A program made the translations under genes and the position numbers. Shown piece by piece: positions 32,290 through 44,954 of a stretch of 64,000 bases of DNA (the stretch's first letter is position 1; every line of letters begins with the position of its first letter). The stretch is taken from positions 8,325,100 through 8,389,099 of the forward strand of contig JAQFVV010000022.1 of the NCBI GenBank assembly GCA_028023455.1, read 5' to 3'. The notes beneath the pieces were generated by a model. It did not search any database. It saw nothing but the letters and a program-made list of their open reading frames with translations, and was not told the origin of the DNA. This DNA is from Epiperipatus broadwayi. Lineage: Eukaryota > Onychophora > Udeonychophora > Euonychophora > Peripatidae.

Positions 32290-32642
32290 CATATATATAT
32301 ATAACACAGAAATGAAGTATGGAGAGATGAGATGTATGTTAGGAATAAAAAGAAGAGATCAAAAATGAAATACATGGGTGAGAAAAGAATTAGGTGTTAC
32401 TGACATCATTAAATGAATTAAGACTGAAATGGAGTTGGCTGGACATATTTCTAGAAGTGATGATAATAGATGAACAGTTGAAACTTTAAACTGAATTCTG
32501 AGATTGTAAAAAGCCTAGAAAGAGACCACATGTGAGATGGATGGATAATGAAGTGAGGAAGTTTGCTGGAGAGATGTAAAGAAGAGAGGCTAGAGATCAG
32601 AGAAGATGGTTGAAAATGATGATGTTGATAGTATGCATACAT
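32290..32642 (+). pseudogene. RTE-like LINE 3' tail, copy 3
   Basis: The plus strand in mixed frames gives MERCMLGIKRRDQK, then RKELGVTDIIK, then ELAGHISRSDDNR, then KRPHVRWMDN-like and AGEMW text. This is the ordered C-terminus of RTE-like LINE polymerases (RxMLGI, TDII, AGHI.R, RP..RW.D). The frame is broken and only the 3' end exists. It ends near a (GAT)n-like stretch. Confidence 0.75.
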
Positions 32643-33061
32643 AAATAAAGATTTTAGTATAAAGAATAAATTGAGGGGGAGGGCTCATTTTCATATATTT
32701 TTCTGAGGGTGTGTTCAGTCATTCACTTTCACTCAAAAAATGAAAAAAAAAATACTTTATCATATTTTTTATTTTTTTAAAGAGAATGAATAGTGAAATA
32801 TCTGATTTTTATCATAATTAAATATGCTCTGGGTGAAAATTTTTTAAATAAGTTTTTCTATCAAAATCTAATAGTTGTCTCATTTTCAGTAGATATGATC
32901 TCTCTAGCGGTTTTGATAAATTTAAGTCTATACTGACTCTACAAATGTTTTTAAATTTTGCAAAACTTTTGACATTATACTTAGAAAACATTTTATTATG
33001 CAAAATACTTAACATCAAATTCAGTAAGGATAATAAAATTAGAATAAAATGTATGTGCTTT
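32643..33061. other. AT-rich unannotated stretch
   Basis: Nothing recognised. The 66-codon frame 32818-33018 (-) has no motif. Confidence 0.4.
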
Positions 33062-33421
33062 TAACATAGGGTATATGAGCACAGACTTTCGCATGACCCA
33101 TTACTCTCCACTCTATCTAATAACACTGATACACTCAAGCACATATAGGCTGAAAAGATAAATAATCACCGATATACGTATTTCATGCTAAACCAGCAAT
33201 CATCAGTTGGTCCAGATTATCATCTCCCACACATAGACAATCTTCATACTTTAAGGGACAAGTTCCAATCTACTACACACTCCAACTCTTCAACCGTCCA
33301 TCCATTTGAAAATCTGATAATGGAATTATCAAAGGCCACCCTGAGGCTGAGATTCTTGTCACACCCATGTTGACCCAAGGTCAATCTGAACCCTACATAA
33401 TCTGGAAAAAAAATTATTATC
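33062..33421 (-). repeat. SINE-like element S2, inverted copy
   Basis: In reverse it aligns with 28991-29363 over most of its length (TCTGGACCAACTGATGATTG, GGTTTAGCATGAAATACG, TGATTATTTATCTTTTCAGC). The tRNA-like end is degenerate (AAAGTCTGTGCTCATATACC). No target duplication was found. Confidence 0.75.
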
Positions 33422-35096
33422 AAGCATGATCACACACTGGTCTCTGAGACATAAAAAAGCAATGTTGCTGTATTGTAAAATTTATTACATTTACTAATTT
33501 TAATCTTTATTTTTTTAAAGTGATTGCTGTATATCACTAAGTCAGTAAAATGGCTGCTGGTGAATGGCATAATGGGTTAATTTAATGAATTTTAATATTT
33601 TTCTTGTTTGCTTTTACATTTTTTTACATTTTTTTGGATAGCATATAGTTGAAGTAATTTATATTGGCACAGCATAATTCATGGCTTCACTATATATATA
33701 TTCTTACCTAAATGAATTTATGATACAATGAACAGACCAAAGATTAAAAATTTTAAACTTTTTTATCACACATCATCCTATCTTTGAGTCAGGCTATATT
33801 ATTGTTGAAAATACATTTTCCTTTATTATAACATTTTTCTAAAAATTAAAGCATGAAATTTTACTTTCTTTAATTTTTATTCTATATTTAAAATTATTAA
33901 AATTACTTGCATTATTTTAGTATTAATGGATTAAAAAAAGTATTTCTTCTATTGATATTGTTTATGGACTCCAAATAAATATTTGAGTGTATTTGCACAC
34001 ACATGCTCATATTTTTTAAGGTTTATTTATATGTATTCATATAAATATAAGAAAATACCTGCCTTTTCTTTTTATCTAAGTGCCAACTAGTCTTTCACTT
34101 GCTCTAATTTGAAATTAAAGTCTGTGCTGCTTAAATATATAATACCAACAATAATGTTACATGATTTTCTCATATGGGTACTCATGTGCTTCTAAGAGTA
34201 GTTCCCTTTACCCTATTCTAGTACTCTAATATTGTAATATATGTAGTTTCTGATTGCGTTCTTGCATTATTTTCATTGTGAGGACTAGAATTTAAATCCA
34301 GAATTAATGGACTTATGCATCCAGTGGCCATCATTTACATCTTCATACTACCAAGCTAATAATCTGAATTTCAAAACAAACCCTAAGTTTTGATCCCAAG
34401 CTAAATAATGTAATCAAAAACCAAAATCCTTCTGGAAATAGGGATAGAACAGCACTATATTATCTGGGAAGGGGAGGGGGTACATATTTTCAGAAGCTGA
34501 ATACATTTTTAATACATATATTTTATTTTATAAATATATATGTAAAAGTGAGGAAAGATCCATTAACTGGAATGGCGAGCTGCTTATTTCTCTCTTGTGG
34601 ATTTCAAAAAAAGTGAAGCCAAACCTGCTTCTTCGTAATGTTATTTAAAAAAATCTCACAGGTTTTTATTGTAATTTTCTCTCTCTAAATTTACAAGCAT
34701 GTGTTGATGATTTATTTAATTATGTCAAATGAGTTCTTTTAATATCTTTTGTCATTGATTGATGAACGCATTTTTCCTTCCCTTTTTTTTCTATTATTAT
34801 TATTAGTAAAAAAAAAAAAAAAATTCTCCTGGGATCAATTATAAATAAATGGACATTTTTGTTTTAATTTTTAAATTAAAAAATGGGGAAAACCTTTCAC
34901 ATTATAAAGCAATAGAAGGTGATAATCCAATGATATTTGCATAAAAAAATTTCTTCAATATTTTGTGTTAACATTTATATAGATTCTTACACAAATGGGT
35001 CTATGCTTATATATAAAAGTAATTAGTTTATTGTGACGTCATAAAATTTTAAAATAATCTTTAAGCATACGGTATTTTAAATCAAAGGGGGGGGGG
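33422..35096. other. AT-rich unannotated stretch ending in a G run
   Basis: No gene. It holds an A run at about 34807-34823 and a ten-base G run (35087-35096) that directly abuts a SINE pair. Confidence 0.4.
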
Positions 35097-35346
35097 TTCA
35101 TTGCTCAGAAGTTCATAAGAAGTTTAAGCGTGAAAGTGACAGTGGTCGAATCGTGATCCGTTGCTTGCCGTCCAGCGTTTGTCACACTATTCTGCACTAA
35201 ATCTTGTAGGATCAAAACTAATAGAATGGTTTGTTGCTCAGAAGTCTGTAAGAACTTCAAGCATCAGAAGTGACCGACTCGAAACCCTGATTCAGGAATC
35301 TTATGCTCCAAAATCTGCCATTCTACCACTGTTTAAATCACTCAGA
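35097..35346 (-). repeat. Head-to-tail pair of tRNA-derived SINE S1
   Basis: Two units (about 35097-35224 and 35225-35346) repeat AGAAGT(T/C)...TAAGAAGTTTAAGC. On the minus strand the right unit has an A box in AACAGTGGTAGAATGGC (35318-35336) and a B box GGTTTCGAGTC (35275-35285), a good tRNA-type internal RNA polymerase III promoter. The left unit is more degenerate. These are the clearest S1 promoters in the window. Confidence 0.75.
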
Positions 35347-35349
35347 GTA

Positions 35350-35575
35350 GCATTTATTGGACAATTGAAATCTTAAACTGATTCCAAGAGATTGTAGAAG
35401 ACTTAGAACGTGACCACAAGAGAGATGGTTGGATGAAATAAAAAAGTGCGCTGGAAGTGATATGAAGAAAAGAGGCTAGAGATCGGAGAAGATGGATTGA
35501 ACTTGGAGAGATTTTTATACTACAGTGGATCGATAATCGTTGAAAATTATGATGATGATGATGAGCATCTATTCA
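35350..35575 (+). pseudogene. RTE-like LINE 3' tail, copy 4
   Basis: AATTGAAATCTTAAACTGAT, GAGATGGTTGGATGAAAT, GAGGCTAGAGATCGGAGAAG, the TACAGTGGATCGATAATCG end and the TGATGATGATGATGA run match the other RTE-like tails in order. The extreme 3' tail with a GAT-type microsatellite is typical of RTE-like LINEs. Confidence 0.75.
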
Positions 35576-36622
35576 TAAAAAATATTTTACTATTTTTCCT
35601 TTTAACAACAACAAAAAAATGATTTATAGATTCTCTACATTTAATTTCTTTTTAAAAATTGTCTGAGACCTTCTCTGACAATTTAATGTATTTATAATTG
35701 CGTCATAAATTAAACAAAGATATTTTAAATATTTGAATTTTAAAGTATTTCCAATATTTGACAATTGTCATAGAATTAAGTGAAAACTTTCTACCTATTA
35801 GTGATATTCTATAGCTGATACTTTATATGTATAAGTTTAAAGATTTTATAAAAATCTTTAAGTTTCATTAGCTGACAATTTATTTTAAATTCTGTGTCTT
35901 TGTCAAAAATGTCGTCAATATCCAAGTGATATTATCCACTTGCTTTTAAATCTGCATTAAGAAAAGTAATTCCGTATGTTTCTCTAAAATCATTTCTTGT
36001 AAGCTTGAGCAATCTATGGACTCGAGGTTATAATAGTTCATTACTCTAATCCTGGGCAATTTTGGGTTATTGGTCTTCATCTGGGTGGAGTTACTGCAGA
36101 AAGCCAAGAGTCATTCAATAACAAAGATATTTTAATATATGTCATTGATTACTCAAAGTTTACATATATATGGATCTGTAGTGGAATGAACAAGTAAATT
36201 ATTGCACATTTTAGTTTGTATATCTGTTTCTCTCTAAGTAAATTATTTAATCCTGCAAATAGTTTTTTTTTTTTCAGATAAGCATTCAAGACATAATTAC
36301 TTTTCTCATTCTCTTCAATTTTAACACCTTTATAAAACACCTCATGATTTTCTTAGCTTATAAAATGTAAGTTAGAAAGTGGGGACATCTATATATATTT
36401 CATTCCAAATCCAAGTAATCAGTAAACATTAGATAAAAGTAAATTCAAACTTCTGTTAATAAGTGATTTTTTAACTAATTATTCTTTCTCTTATTGTATT
36501 CCTAAAAGCCAATAGACTGAAAACACAAACATCCTAAAATATGATTTATTCAGTTTTTATATGTTTTGTTTTTTTAATTGTGGTGTAGATACTTTTTAAA
36601 TCAATTCATGAACCTCAAATAT
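35576..36622. other. AT-rich unannotated stretch
   Basis: Nothing recognised. Confidence 0.4.
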
Positions 36623-36722
36623 GTCAAGCGTTGGTGGCCAAGTGGTTAGAACAGCTTCCTTACAAGCATTTGACCCGGGGTTCGCTTCCAGGTCGTTACT
36701 TTGACACATTAAAAAAAAAAAA
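36623..36722 (+). repeat. Short tRNA-derived SINE S3 with poly(A)
   Basis: A box TGGCCAAGTGG (36635-36645) fits the eukaryotic consensus exactly. B box GGTTCGCTTCC (36679-36689) differs by one base, with tRNA-like spacing of about 33 bp. The element ends ACACATT plus A12. A related copy lies at 49962-50064. The body is barely longer than a tRNA, so it could also be called a retroposed tRNA pseudogene. Confidence 0.8.
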
Positions 36723-37312
36723 GACATGTAGACCTTTAGTCTTTATTTATTCTTGTTTTTTTGCAGTGCTATTACTTTAAAACTTTTTCTATGGTATTAT
36801 TAAACATAATATAGAGATATCATGTAGTGATATTTATAATTTTTTCTAATGATCAAAACATAAAACTATAGATAGTTTATAGCTGAGATGATTAAAAACT
36901 GAGTAATTTTTCAACTAGTGACACAAACCATCTATCTATCCCATCAGTCCATCATTCAAGAAAACTTTCTAGCTTCTATGGTTTTCTATCAGATTATTTT
37001 TAAATTTCTTGTATAATTTTTTTTAGTAATGGCCTTTTTGTATTTATTAATTAATTCTTTCTCAAATAATATCTCATTTTCCATAAAATTTATCAATTTA
37101 AATTTTTTTGCTCAAATATGAACAATATTTTAATTTTTATTATTTACGTTTCAATCTTTAGATAAATGATTCATAATGATATAAGAATTATTTAATGATA
37201 TAGTTTTAAAATTAAGACTGTAAAATCCGTATATCAAAAAAAAAAAGTATAACAAGCAGTGGCAAACAGCCATCAATGATAATCAAGCATTAACACACAC
37301 TATATTAGTAAA
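36723..37312. other. AT-rich unannotated stretch
   Basis: Nothing recognised. Confidence 0.4.
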
Positions 37313-37395
37313 AAACAGTCAACACTTAGACAATCCCAATATCAATATCAATCAACAATTTCAAACTGTTGTCATGACAACCTTCTTTTAACAAT
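37313..37395. repeat. Dispersed repeat XB with X-box palindrome, copy 1
   Basis: CAACACTTAGACAATCCCAA, ATCAATCAACAATTTCAAAC and the 14-bp palindrome GTTGTCATGACAAC (37368-37381) recur at 54735-54830 and 58098-58215. The palindrome has the half-site and spacing of an RFX X-box. Whether any factor binds is unknown. Confidence 0.7.
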
Positions 37396-37604
37396 ATATA
37401 TATATATCATTGCCTATAGTCATTTTGCATTAAATTATACGACCATAATGCTGGCAAAAAAATTATAATTAAAATTATTTAGAAAATTTATTTCAATATA
37501 TAATTCGATTGATAAAGAGTTTATATATATAAAATGAAAAAAAATCCTGTTATATATTATTATCTTAAATGTTCCATTTATTTTATTTATATATAATTAT
37601 GAAC

Positions 37605-37668
37605 TGAACTTGGAGAGACCTTTATCTTGCAGTGGATTGATGGTTGACAATGATAGTGATGATGATTT
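37605..37668 (+). repeat. RTE-like LINE 3' tail fragment, copy 5
   Basis: AACTGAACTTGGAGAGACC, TTGCAGTGGATTGATGG and GATAGTGATGATGAT are the last 60 bp of the RTE-like tail seen at 35350-35575. The insertion is severely 5'-truncated. Confidence 0.65.
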
Positions 37669-38034
37669 TCTTTTATAATAACTAAATTATAGTAAACTTA
37701 TATAAAAAATAATTGAATGGCTTGAGCATCCGGAATGATGGAACTGGGCCAAGATCTATGTTTCCCAAGCTCCAGAAACCACCACTTCACCTCTACACTG
37801 AATTAACTTCAGTAAGTGGAAATGCATTGATGATGCTATTTATAAAACTTATTTTGTATCATTATATAATCTATAAACCCAAACAAATATCACACAATCT
37901 TATCTTAGTCAGTACTTTTCAGCCACAAAATCTATTTCTTCTATTCCAGTTCTGCCATCAATTTTAAGATTAAATTAGCAATATATACTATATGATTGTG
38001 CTTAATAAATTCCTATGTGGTGGTGTCCTGTTTC
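37669..38034. other. AT-rich unannotated stretch
   Basis: The 84-codon frame 37713-37967 has no recognised motif. Nothing else seen. Confidence 0.35.
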
Positions 38035-38150
38035 CTGAGTAGAAGTAAATAGTGGTTGTTGTTGGGGGGGGGGATGCATTAGATCCCCCAAATCCAAATG
38101 TTCTAGATCCAGATCTAATACTTGTCACTCATAAAAACCATAAGCTAGAA
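38035..38150 (+). repeat. Degenerate hammerhead-family interior fragment (P)
   Basis: AGTGGTTGTTG, GCATTAGATCC, CCAGATCTAATAC and ACTCATAAAAACCATAAGCTAGAA correspond in order to the interior and ribozyme region of the hammerhead family. Arms and cleavage site are gone, and a G10 run (38064-38073) interrupts it. Confidence 0.5.
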
Positions 38151-39290
38151 TGAAACAGAGAATAGGTTTTATTAAACACTTCCATATAGTTTACAAACGT
38201 GGCAGAATTTGAGTAAGAAAAATATATGTTGCTATTATAATATATAATCTAATTGAAATGTAATTTAATTAGGACTTTCAAATTGTAAATTTTTATAGGA
38301 TTTGTAAAGCAAGTGCTGCTCTGTCCAATTTAGCTCACGTATTAAATACAAAAAATTGTAGCTAATGAATATCTTCATAACTTTTGGCTTTTTAAAAAAT
38401 TGCTAAATCAGCATAAAATCAAAAAAAAAATACCATTAATAAGTCTATTTTTTTAATTATGTGTTTATCTCTCTACAAATGTTCACATTTTGATATGCTT
38501 GATAAATACTGAAATCAGATTCTAACACCATATTTTCCCCTGGTATATGAGTAGATTACAAAGTTGCTGTACTAAAATTAAGCAGTTGATATTTATAAAA
38601 AGATTCAGTAACTTTGCTATAGTTCAAGTTGATTTCTTAATAACACATACAAATGAAAAAGAAAAAGAAAGTTTTATGATCACTTTCAGTCAAATATTGA
38701 CAAAACTTGTGCTCAATTCAACACTTCTAATGATCAATGATAGCAAAATCAAACTTTAAAAAAAAGCCACATCTAATAGTCAGTATAAATTTAAAACAGT
38801 GAATTTAATGTTGTTTTTATTGTCAATAAATTTTCTGAGTAGAAAAAGTATATACTTGAACACTTGAATATTGTGTTACAGTGTTCATATAAACAAGTAC
38901 AAAATACTGAAACAGTATGATTTAGCCATCATACAGTTTCACCTACTATATATCATAGTAGTCTTAATTTTCTTAATTCGAACCCTAGAGGTGCACATAT
39001 ATAAGTGTATACTAGTTAATTTAATATAGAAGTGTATATTTACATGTATATGTGTGTAATTGTATATGCACACATCTGTTATATTAAATGTTTGTATTTA
39101 TAATGTAATCGCATTTGTAATATTATATAAATGTTTTATTTGCGAGTAATTATATCTGCGCACACCTCTGATTGATATTATTATATATAGTGTATATGCC
39201 TTTACAATTTTAGATAAAGATTTGTTTTGTGATTTGAAATTAATAAATCGGGTTTAAGCTGTGGACATCGTATATATATGAGAACATCCC
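38151..39290. other. AT-rich unannotated stretch
   Basis: Nothing recognised. A possible degenerate tRNA-like box (AATTCGAACCCTAGAGG) sits at about 38976. Confidence 0.35.
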
Positions 39291-42099
39291 TATGTATAGA
39301 TGCAAAGGTAACTGTAATGTAATTGGTTTGCTAAACATTACACGTTTTCTAAATTATTTCCCAAATTGTCTTTGAAGTTATTCAATTTACTAAATTGCTA
39401 GTATTCGCATATAGTAATTAAATTCAAAGGTGTTTTTCTTATGTCTATGCTAAATGTTGGTGGCTTAGATCTCTTTGAAAAAAGAAATTCAAGGTTTATG
39501 GCTACCTCAGAATTACTTCGCACTAAGCTGAGAAGTGAACTTTATGAATCTTATAAAATAAAGTTAGAATCATTAACAGTCATTGACAGGATCCATCTGC
39601 AATAAATCCAGCTGGGTTTTTGTAGTTACTAAAATTAATGACTCCTTGAATTTTAAGGTTTTAAAATTAAAGATTGTGAATATGTTAATGACTGGTAAGA
39701 GAGGAGGGGTAAAAAATCTAAAAACCCCAGTTTGAAATGAAAAGGATTCCATTTTGTTTGCTCTCATGTTAACTTATATTCCAGCAGTGTGCCCAGTTTT
39801 AACATGGAAATCAGTGGCTAGAAACTGTCATTGCTGCCTCCTCAGTGGCAGAACTGTTTATGGAGATGAAAGACTTGAACCCCAGCCTACCTGAAAGAAT
39901 CGCATATAGAAAGAACAGCCGATGAACCATCCCATGCATGTGTGTGTAATCCTGCCAAGCTGCAAGCCTTTGTAGTCATACAACCGGTAACAAATTCTCA
40001 ACCAAGCTAACCTAATGCTATAGTAATTCTAATATTTCCTAAAGCTAGCTGTAAAATATAAGCAATGTGCACAAACTCTTAAACTTAAATCTCATAAATT
40101 AATTAAAATGCGTTAGAGAAGCTTATTTCAATTTGTGTAATTGTAAACTAACTTTAAAAAGTTAAATTGTAAATCTTGCCTAATCTCAATTTCTCTTAAG
40201 TCTTTTAAATTCAACTTGTAAAAAGATAATGACTGTCTTATTATTTTATCTATTCTCATCTATGCTTATGCCTATATATATATATATATATAATTATTAC
40301 AATGCATTTATTAATTTGTGCTATGCCTTCAGAGCGGAGATTACTAATTATTATAAACATAAAGAGACGCTTTTGTTCTCAAGTAAACTAATTCATGCTG
40401 CTTTTGGCATACTTCTAAATCTCTGGCCTGAAAACCTACTCTTATATATATTAGTTAAGCTGCTATGTTTTGGCTTAATATTTCATACAAGTTTGCTTAT
40501 TAAAGGTCTGTTTAGTTGAATATGCGAGAGTGATATTTTAAAGCGTATTGTTAGTAATTAGCCCAGTTTAAGTCCCAAATATGCTTTAGCCCTCCTTAGT
40601 TTATTATCATAGACTATGTAGGTTAATTCATAAACTAGATCATTTTAATAAATTCCTTTTTAGCACAGTTTAAGTATGCTAATTTACGAACTGGTGTATG
40701 GTAGTTTCGCAGAATGAAACTATAGATTTCGCGCTTTATTAACTTTAATAATTGATATTTAGAAAGCATTGCGAATGGGCTTTTATGAAACACTTTGGTG
40801 TATTATGCTTTGCTATTATATGCTTATTAAAATAGGATTTGGTTTTAAGGGCCATCTTATTATTTCTAGTTTGGACAGCTCTTTTTTGAATAGGCGTCTG
40901 GTTTTAAGGGCCATCCCATTACTTCTTTTTGAATTGGAACACTGGTATCCAGCATTGTATATTAAGGCTGTTTGATCATCTGAACTAAATGTTCACAGAT
41001 AGCAAGTGTCCAGTACATGAGGACCGAGTAATTGTTATTGAATCTCATAAGTAAAGGCACATTCGAGCCGCACCTCTGATGTAACTTGTGTAGCGCCATA
41101 GTATTGGGAAGTTATGCTACAAAGTGCCAGTTTACCTGCTGTTATATTATTTGTTCAGCATTGATATGAACCTCAGATCTAGATTATATAATACTATCAG
41201 CATAAAGAGTGCATCGACTGCTCATTACGTAATAATAATATTAGAGATATATTATATAAAGTTGTTACTCTCTTAAGATTTAACTCTTAGCAAACCCAGT
41301 AGGAATGGCAGAGCATAATTTAGGCATCATTATAGATGTAGAAACAATTATTAATTTATAAAATACTATAATAAAATGATTATGACTAAAGTGCAATAAA
41401 TCGGAGAACTTGTAGTTCATATTTTCACCATACCACCTGCGAGTGGAATATCCAGTGCGCTTAATTGTTATTTTTCATGTTGTTTTGACAAGATTAAATA
41501 TTTTTAAATATATTGATGTGTGATGTCTTATTCACTCTGTTTGTATTGAGTCACTTTCCATATTTAGTAATATATGCATTATATAACCAGCTATAAGTTA
41601 TGTGTGTGTTTAGTTAAGCTGTCATGTGTTTAGTTAATTATTTCTCGAGTCTCTTGCTCCACCCTTTGCTACTGTCGGCACAGGAATTAAGAGATTCCGA
41701 GTGTGACTTCATATATGTCATTCATAGAGTAGTAAGTCAGGGAATGTTGGTAAAGGAACTGAGGTGTGGTCAGATTTGAGGTCTCAAACCCTCATCTAGA
41801 TCAGCCTTGGAATAATTTACCAAAACTCTGAATTTTGTTGTGTGAATGTACAAATATGACTGTTACAATACATTCTAAGAATTGAAACAGTAGAAGCTTT
41901 TATTTTTTACCAGAAAAAAGCATAGGCAGCATTGGAAATACAACAAAGTGTATGCATAAACTTTTCGTGACTCTAAAAAATAGAAGCTTGTCTAGATTTT
42001 TGATATAATCAAGATATCTTGCTATTATTTTTAGATATATCATCAGAAATTGATATGAAGTTTTTGCTATAACTAAAAGTGAAATGAGTTAACTATGAA
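39291..42099. other. Unclassified, somewhat less AT-biased stretch
   Basis: No family recognised. Parts (39770-40010, 41000-41180, 41640-41830) are clearly richer in G and C than their surroundings. It contains a TA run (about 40273-40293), a 96-codon frame 40229-40519 (+) without known motif, and a direct repeat of GGTTTTAAGGGCCATC at 40841 and 40900 (59-bp period). It could be a decayed element of a kind not otherwise present, or old host sequence. Confidence 0.3.
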
Positions 42100-43420
42100 T
42101 GAAAGATTTCAATTTAAAGAAAGTTTGACTTAAATAAAACAACAAAAGAAGTATAATGGTATTTGCAAAGAAAAGAAGAGATTCCAAATAGAAAATGTTG
42201 GTATTTTTTGATGGATCTGAATGGCAAATTTCAAATAGCAGCTAAAAAAAAAAATACAAGAGAAATGTTAGGAAAATATTTATAAAAATATTGAAAATAG
42301 AAACAAGACTGAAAAATAAGTTTTTGTTTTGATAGATTTATAAGATCAAAAGTTATTTTCAGTTGAAGTCAATTTGTCTGAAGATAATAATTGTCACTCT
42401 GTAACTAGTACACAAAAAAGCTTTGTCACAATGATATCAATAAGATATTTTTTATAGTTATTTACAAAGACCCACATTTGGGAATGAAAGCTAGGGCCAG
42501 ATTAGCTTTCAGGTAACTGCCAAAGTAAGGCTACATGAGTCATTGATATTGCATCATTTCCATAATACTTAAGAAGAAACCTTTAGCACAGAAAACGAGG
42601 AGAGAACTTTCATATGAATGAGAATAAAGTAATTATTGTAAACATATGTAGGGTAATTTAAAATTTTATTGAAAATCAGAAAGAAGTTAACATATGCTAT
42701 ATTGATTATCACAAAGATTTTTTTTCAGTTATTGATACTAAATTATGAAATGTCTTTTAAAAACTGACCTACCCGAAGCTTCGTAATTCCCATATGAAAT
42801 TAAGAATTGCAGATAAATCAGGTTTAGGGAATTAAATTGGTTTCACATTATCAAAGAATTTAAGAGGATTGTTGTATATTAATAACAACAACTCCTTCAC
42901 TCCAACAGCTTGCATAATGATAAACAAGAATACGTTCCTACTCAAGTGCAATCTCTAGTAAATTAAATCCATGTCCCCTGATTGGTTTTTTATTTTTGCC
43001 ATTAACAATGAGGCTTGGAATTCAAAACTGGTAGTAAATTCCAAGATAAAAGTAATGCAATTATGCCTTTAGTTAGTACATTTAACTTTATTTTGTTATT
43101 CAAGCAAAAAATCTAAATTCAAGGTATTCTCAAACATGAACTGGTATGGGCTCAAAATCTTAAAATATTTTGAATTTCAATTTTTTATCTTGAATAGTGA
43201 AATGGAGTTAAAAGTGGTTTCTACATGCATAATAAGGGTTGGCTTACCCAAGATCATTAATAAAGACAAAACTGATTTGTGATTGGAATTTAAAGGCTGT
43301 GTTATCTGGTAATAATTAACTACTCATGTTTGCTATGGATAATACTGTTACTCTTGTTTCAGAGTTATATAATGTTATGCCATTTATTTAATTGTATACT
43401 GAATGTGTAATAAAAAAATC
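42100..43420 (+). pseudogene. LINE reverse-transcriptase relic
   Basis: Decayed non-LTR reverse transcriptase in mixed frames. The strongest block is ENQKEVNICYIDYHKDFFSV (about 42670-42735), which matches the ExQK-V-x-x-CFIDYxKAFDSV motif A region, including the catalytic Asp of IDY. About 240 bp further, SMSPDWFFIFAIN resembles the SLSPxLFxxAIN motif B. Downstream text (KVFSNMNWYGLKILK) resembles the FSxxIxMxFGLxK block. Motif C is not recognisable and stops are frequent. This is a different lineage from the RTE-like tails or the zinc-knuckle LINE. Confidence 0.65.
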
Positions 43421-44954
43421 CAGATGTACAAAGGTGCTTATTAATTTGAATTTTGTGGGAGGGGGGTAGCTATGCTAATGACACACACTTATAGATGAAA
43501 ACAGAAAATTTGAAGATAAATAGAAGAAAAAGTTAAATTACATTATAAAAAATAACAAAATTATGGCCGATACAAAGAAGATATTTTGGTGACAGGGAAA
43601 GCAGATGTTTTTAAATTATTAAGAAATTTATAGAGATTACACACAGTTTTTGTCTACTTAAATCATATATAAGATAAATAAGTTAAGAATCAACATATTT
43701 ATTGCAAATGAGCTACAAAGCAAAAGTTTCAAATAAAAACCCTGTAAATACACATAAAAATACACAATTAGCAATTACACTGAATAAAAGATGTTTGATC
43801 ACATTAGACCTAACTTTTATTTAAAAATACATCATAAGAAATAATTAATTTTTATTTCACTTTAATCTAGAGCCACCAAATGATAGTGTACAAATTCCTA
43901 TGACTATTATTTTTCACTGGCAAGCAGCATCAAATACCATATATTCACTCATAAGGCACCTATACTTTGATCATACTATTTATGCTAACAAAATTTCAAA
44001 CATCTAAAATTTTGAATCCAAGCCCATTTAATGTTTAATAATACTAGAATATATATATGTTCACTAGAGAGAGCTTACCACTAGCTCCAATTAAGCTTTA
44101 ATTTATAAGTGCCGAAAGAGAAAGAATTCAAAATCTCTATCGGAATGTCCCTATTTCCAGACCAGTGAACATGTTAATACAAGTCTAAAAGCAAATTACA
44201 CAATTTGTGTCTTGTTTTATTAATTATTATATATATATATAAATGATTTGGCTTACAAGTTTAATATAGAGACGTTTGGCCAAAAGAATGGCATATACCA
44301 GAACAAAGCATTATATGACTATCCTAGCTTATATTTATTAGCAGCACTGTCAAAGGTAATTCACTTTATGCAATTCTACTCTAGAGTCATCTTTGTAAAT
44401 ATTAATAAGCAATACCACATAATATGGTAGAAACAATCATGTTTCTAATTAGTTTATCAGAATATTAATTACACTTATCTATTTATCCCTAATAACACAG
44501 ATGACTATAAAGTAGCAATGTAAATTAAAAGATAGCAGGCTATTGTAGATTTTATATTAAATAGGAAAGTCACAGAACACACATTAACTGAATTCATTAA
44601 AATATATAGTTATTTACCAAGAATCAGAACAAATATAGCTAAATACATACTCTGACTTGCATAAATACCTGCTAAATGTTTTAACTTTTAAGTGGTTACT
44701 TGAATAATATAACAATTGTAAGTATGGATGCTGATTGGCTATGGTACCCCTTATTTACTAACCTCAATAACTAGAAATTAATCTTAGGATGTGATTGATT
44801 CTTATCATTAACAAATAATAAAAGTAGATTTGGTGTAAAAGTGAATGTTAAATTTAAGCTAGAAACGTTACCTGATACTTTTTTTTGGCATAAAGAACCA
44901 ATATGATTTTTAAATTATTTTGATTTGTTTAATATTTCATTAGGTAAGTGTACA
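43421..44954. other. AT-rich unannotated stretch
   Basis: Nothing recognised. The 60-codon frame 44248-44430 has no motif. Confidence 0.4.

Noticed and set aside
32122-32307. 61-codon minus-strand frame
   Set aside because: It spans both arms of a short foldback repeat and has no motif.
36623-36722. Functional tRNA gene
   Set aside because: The A and B boxes are good, but the acceptor and anticodon stems are not convincing, and the poly(A) end plus a second copy with target duplication indicate a retroposon.
40229-40519. 96-codon frame with apparent membrane-spanning segments
   Set aside because: The segment includes a TA microsatellite coding IYIYIYN, and there is no family resemblance.
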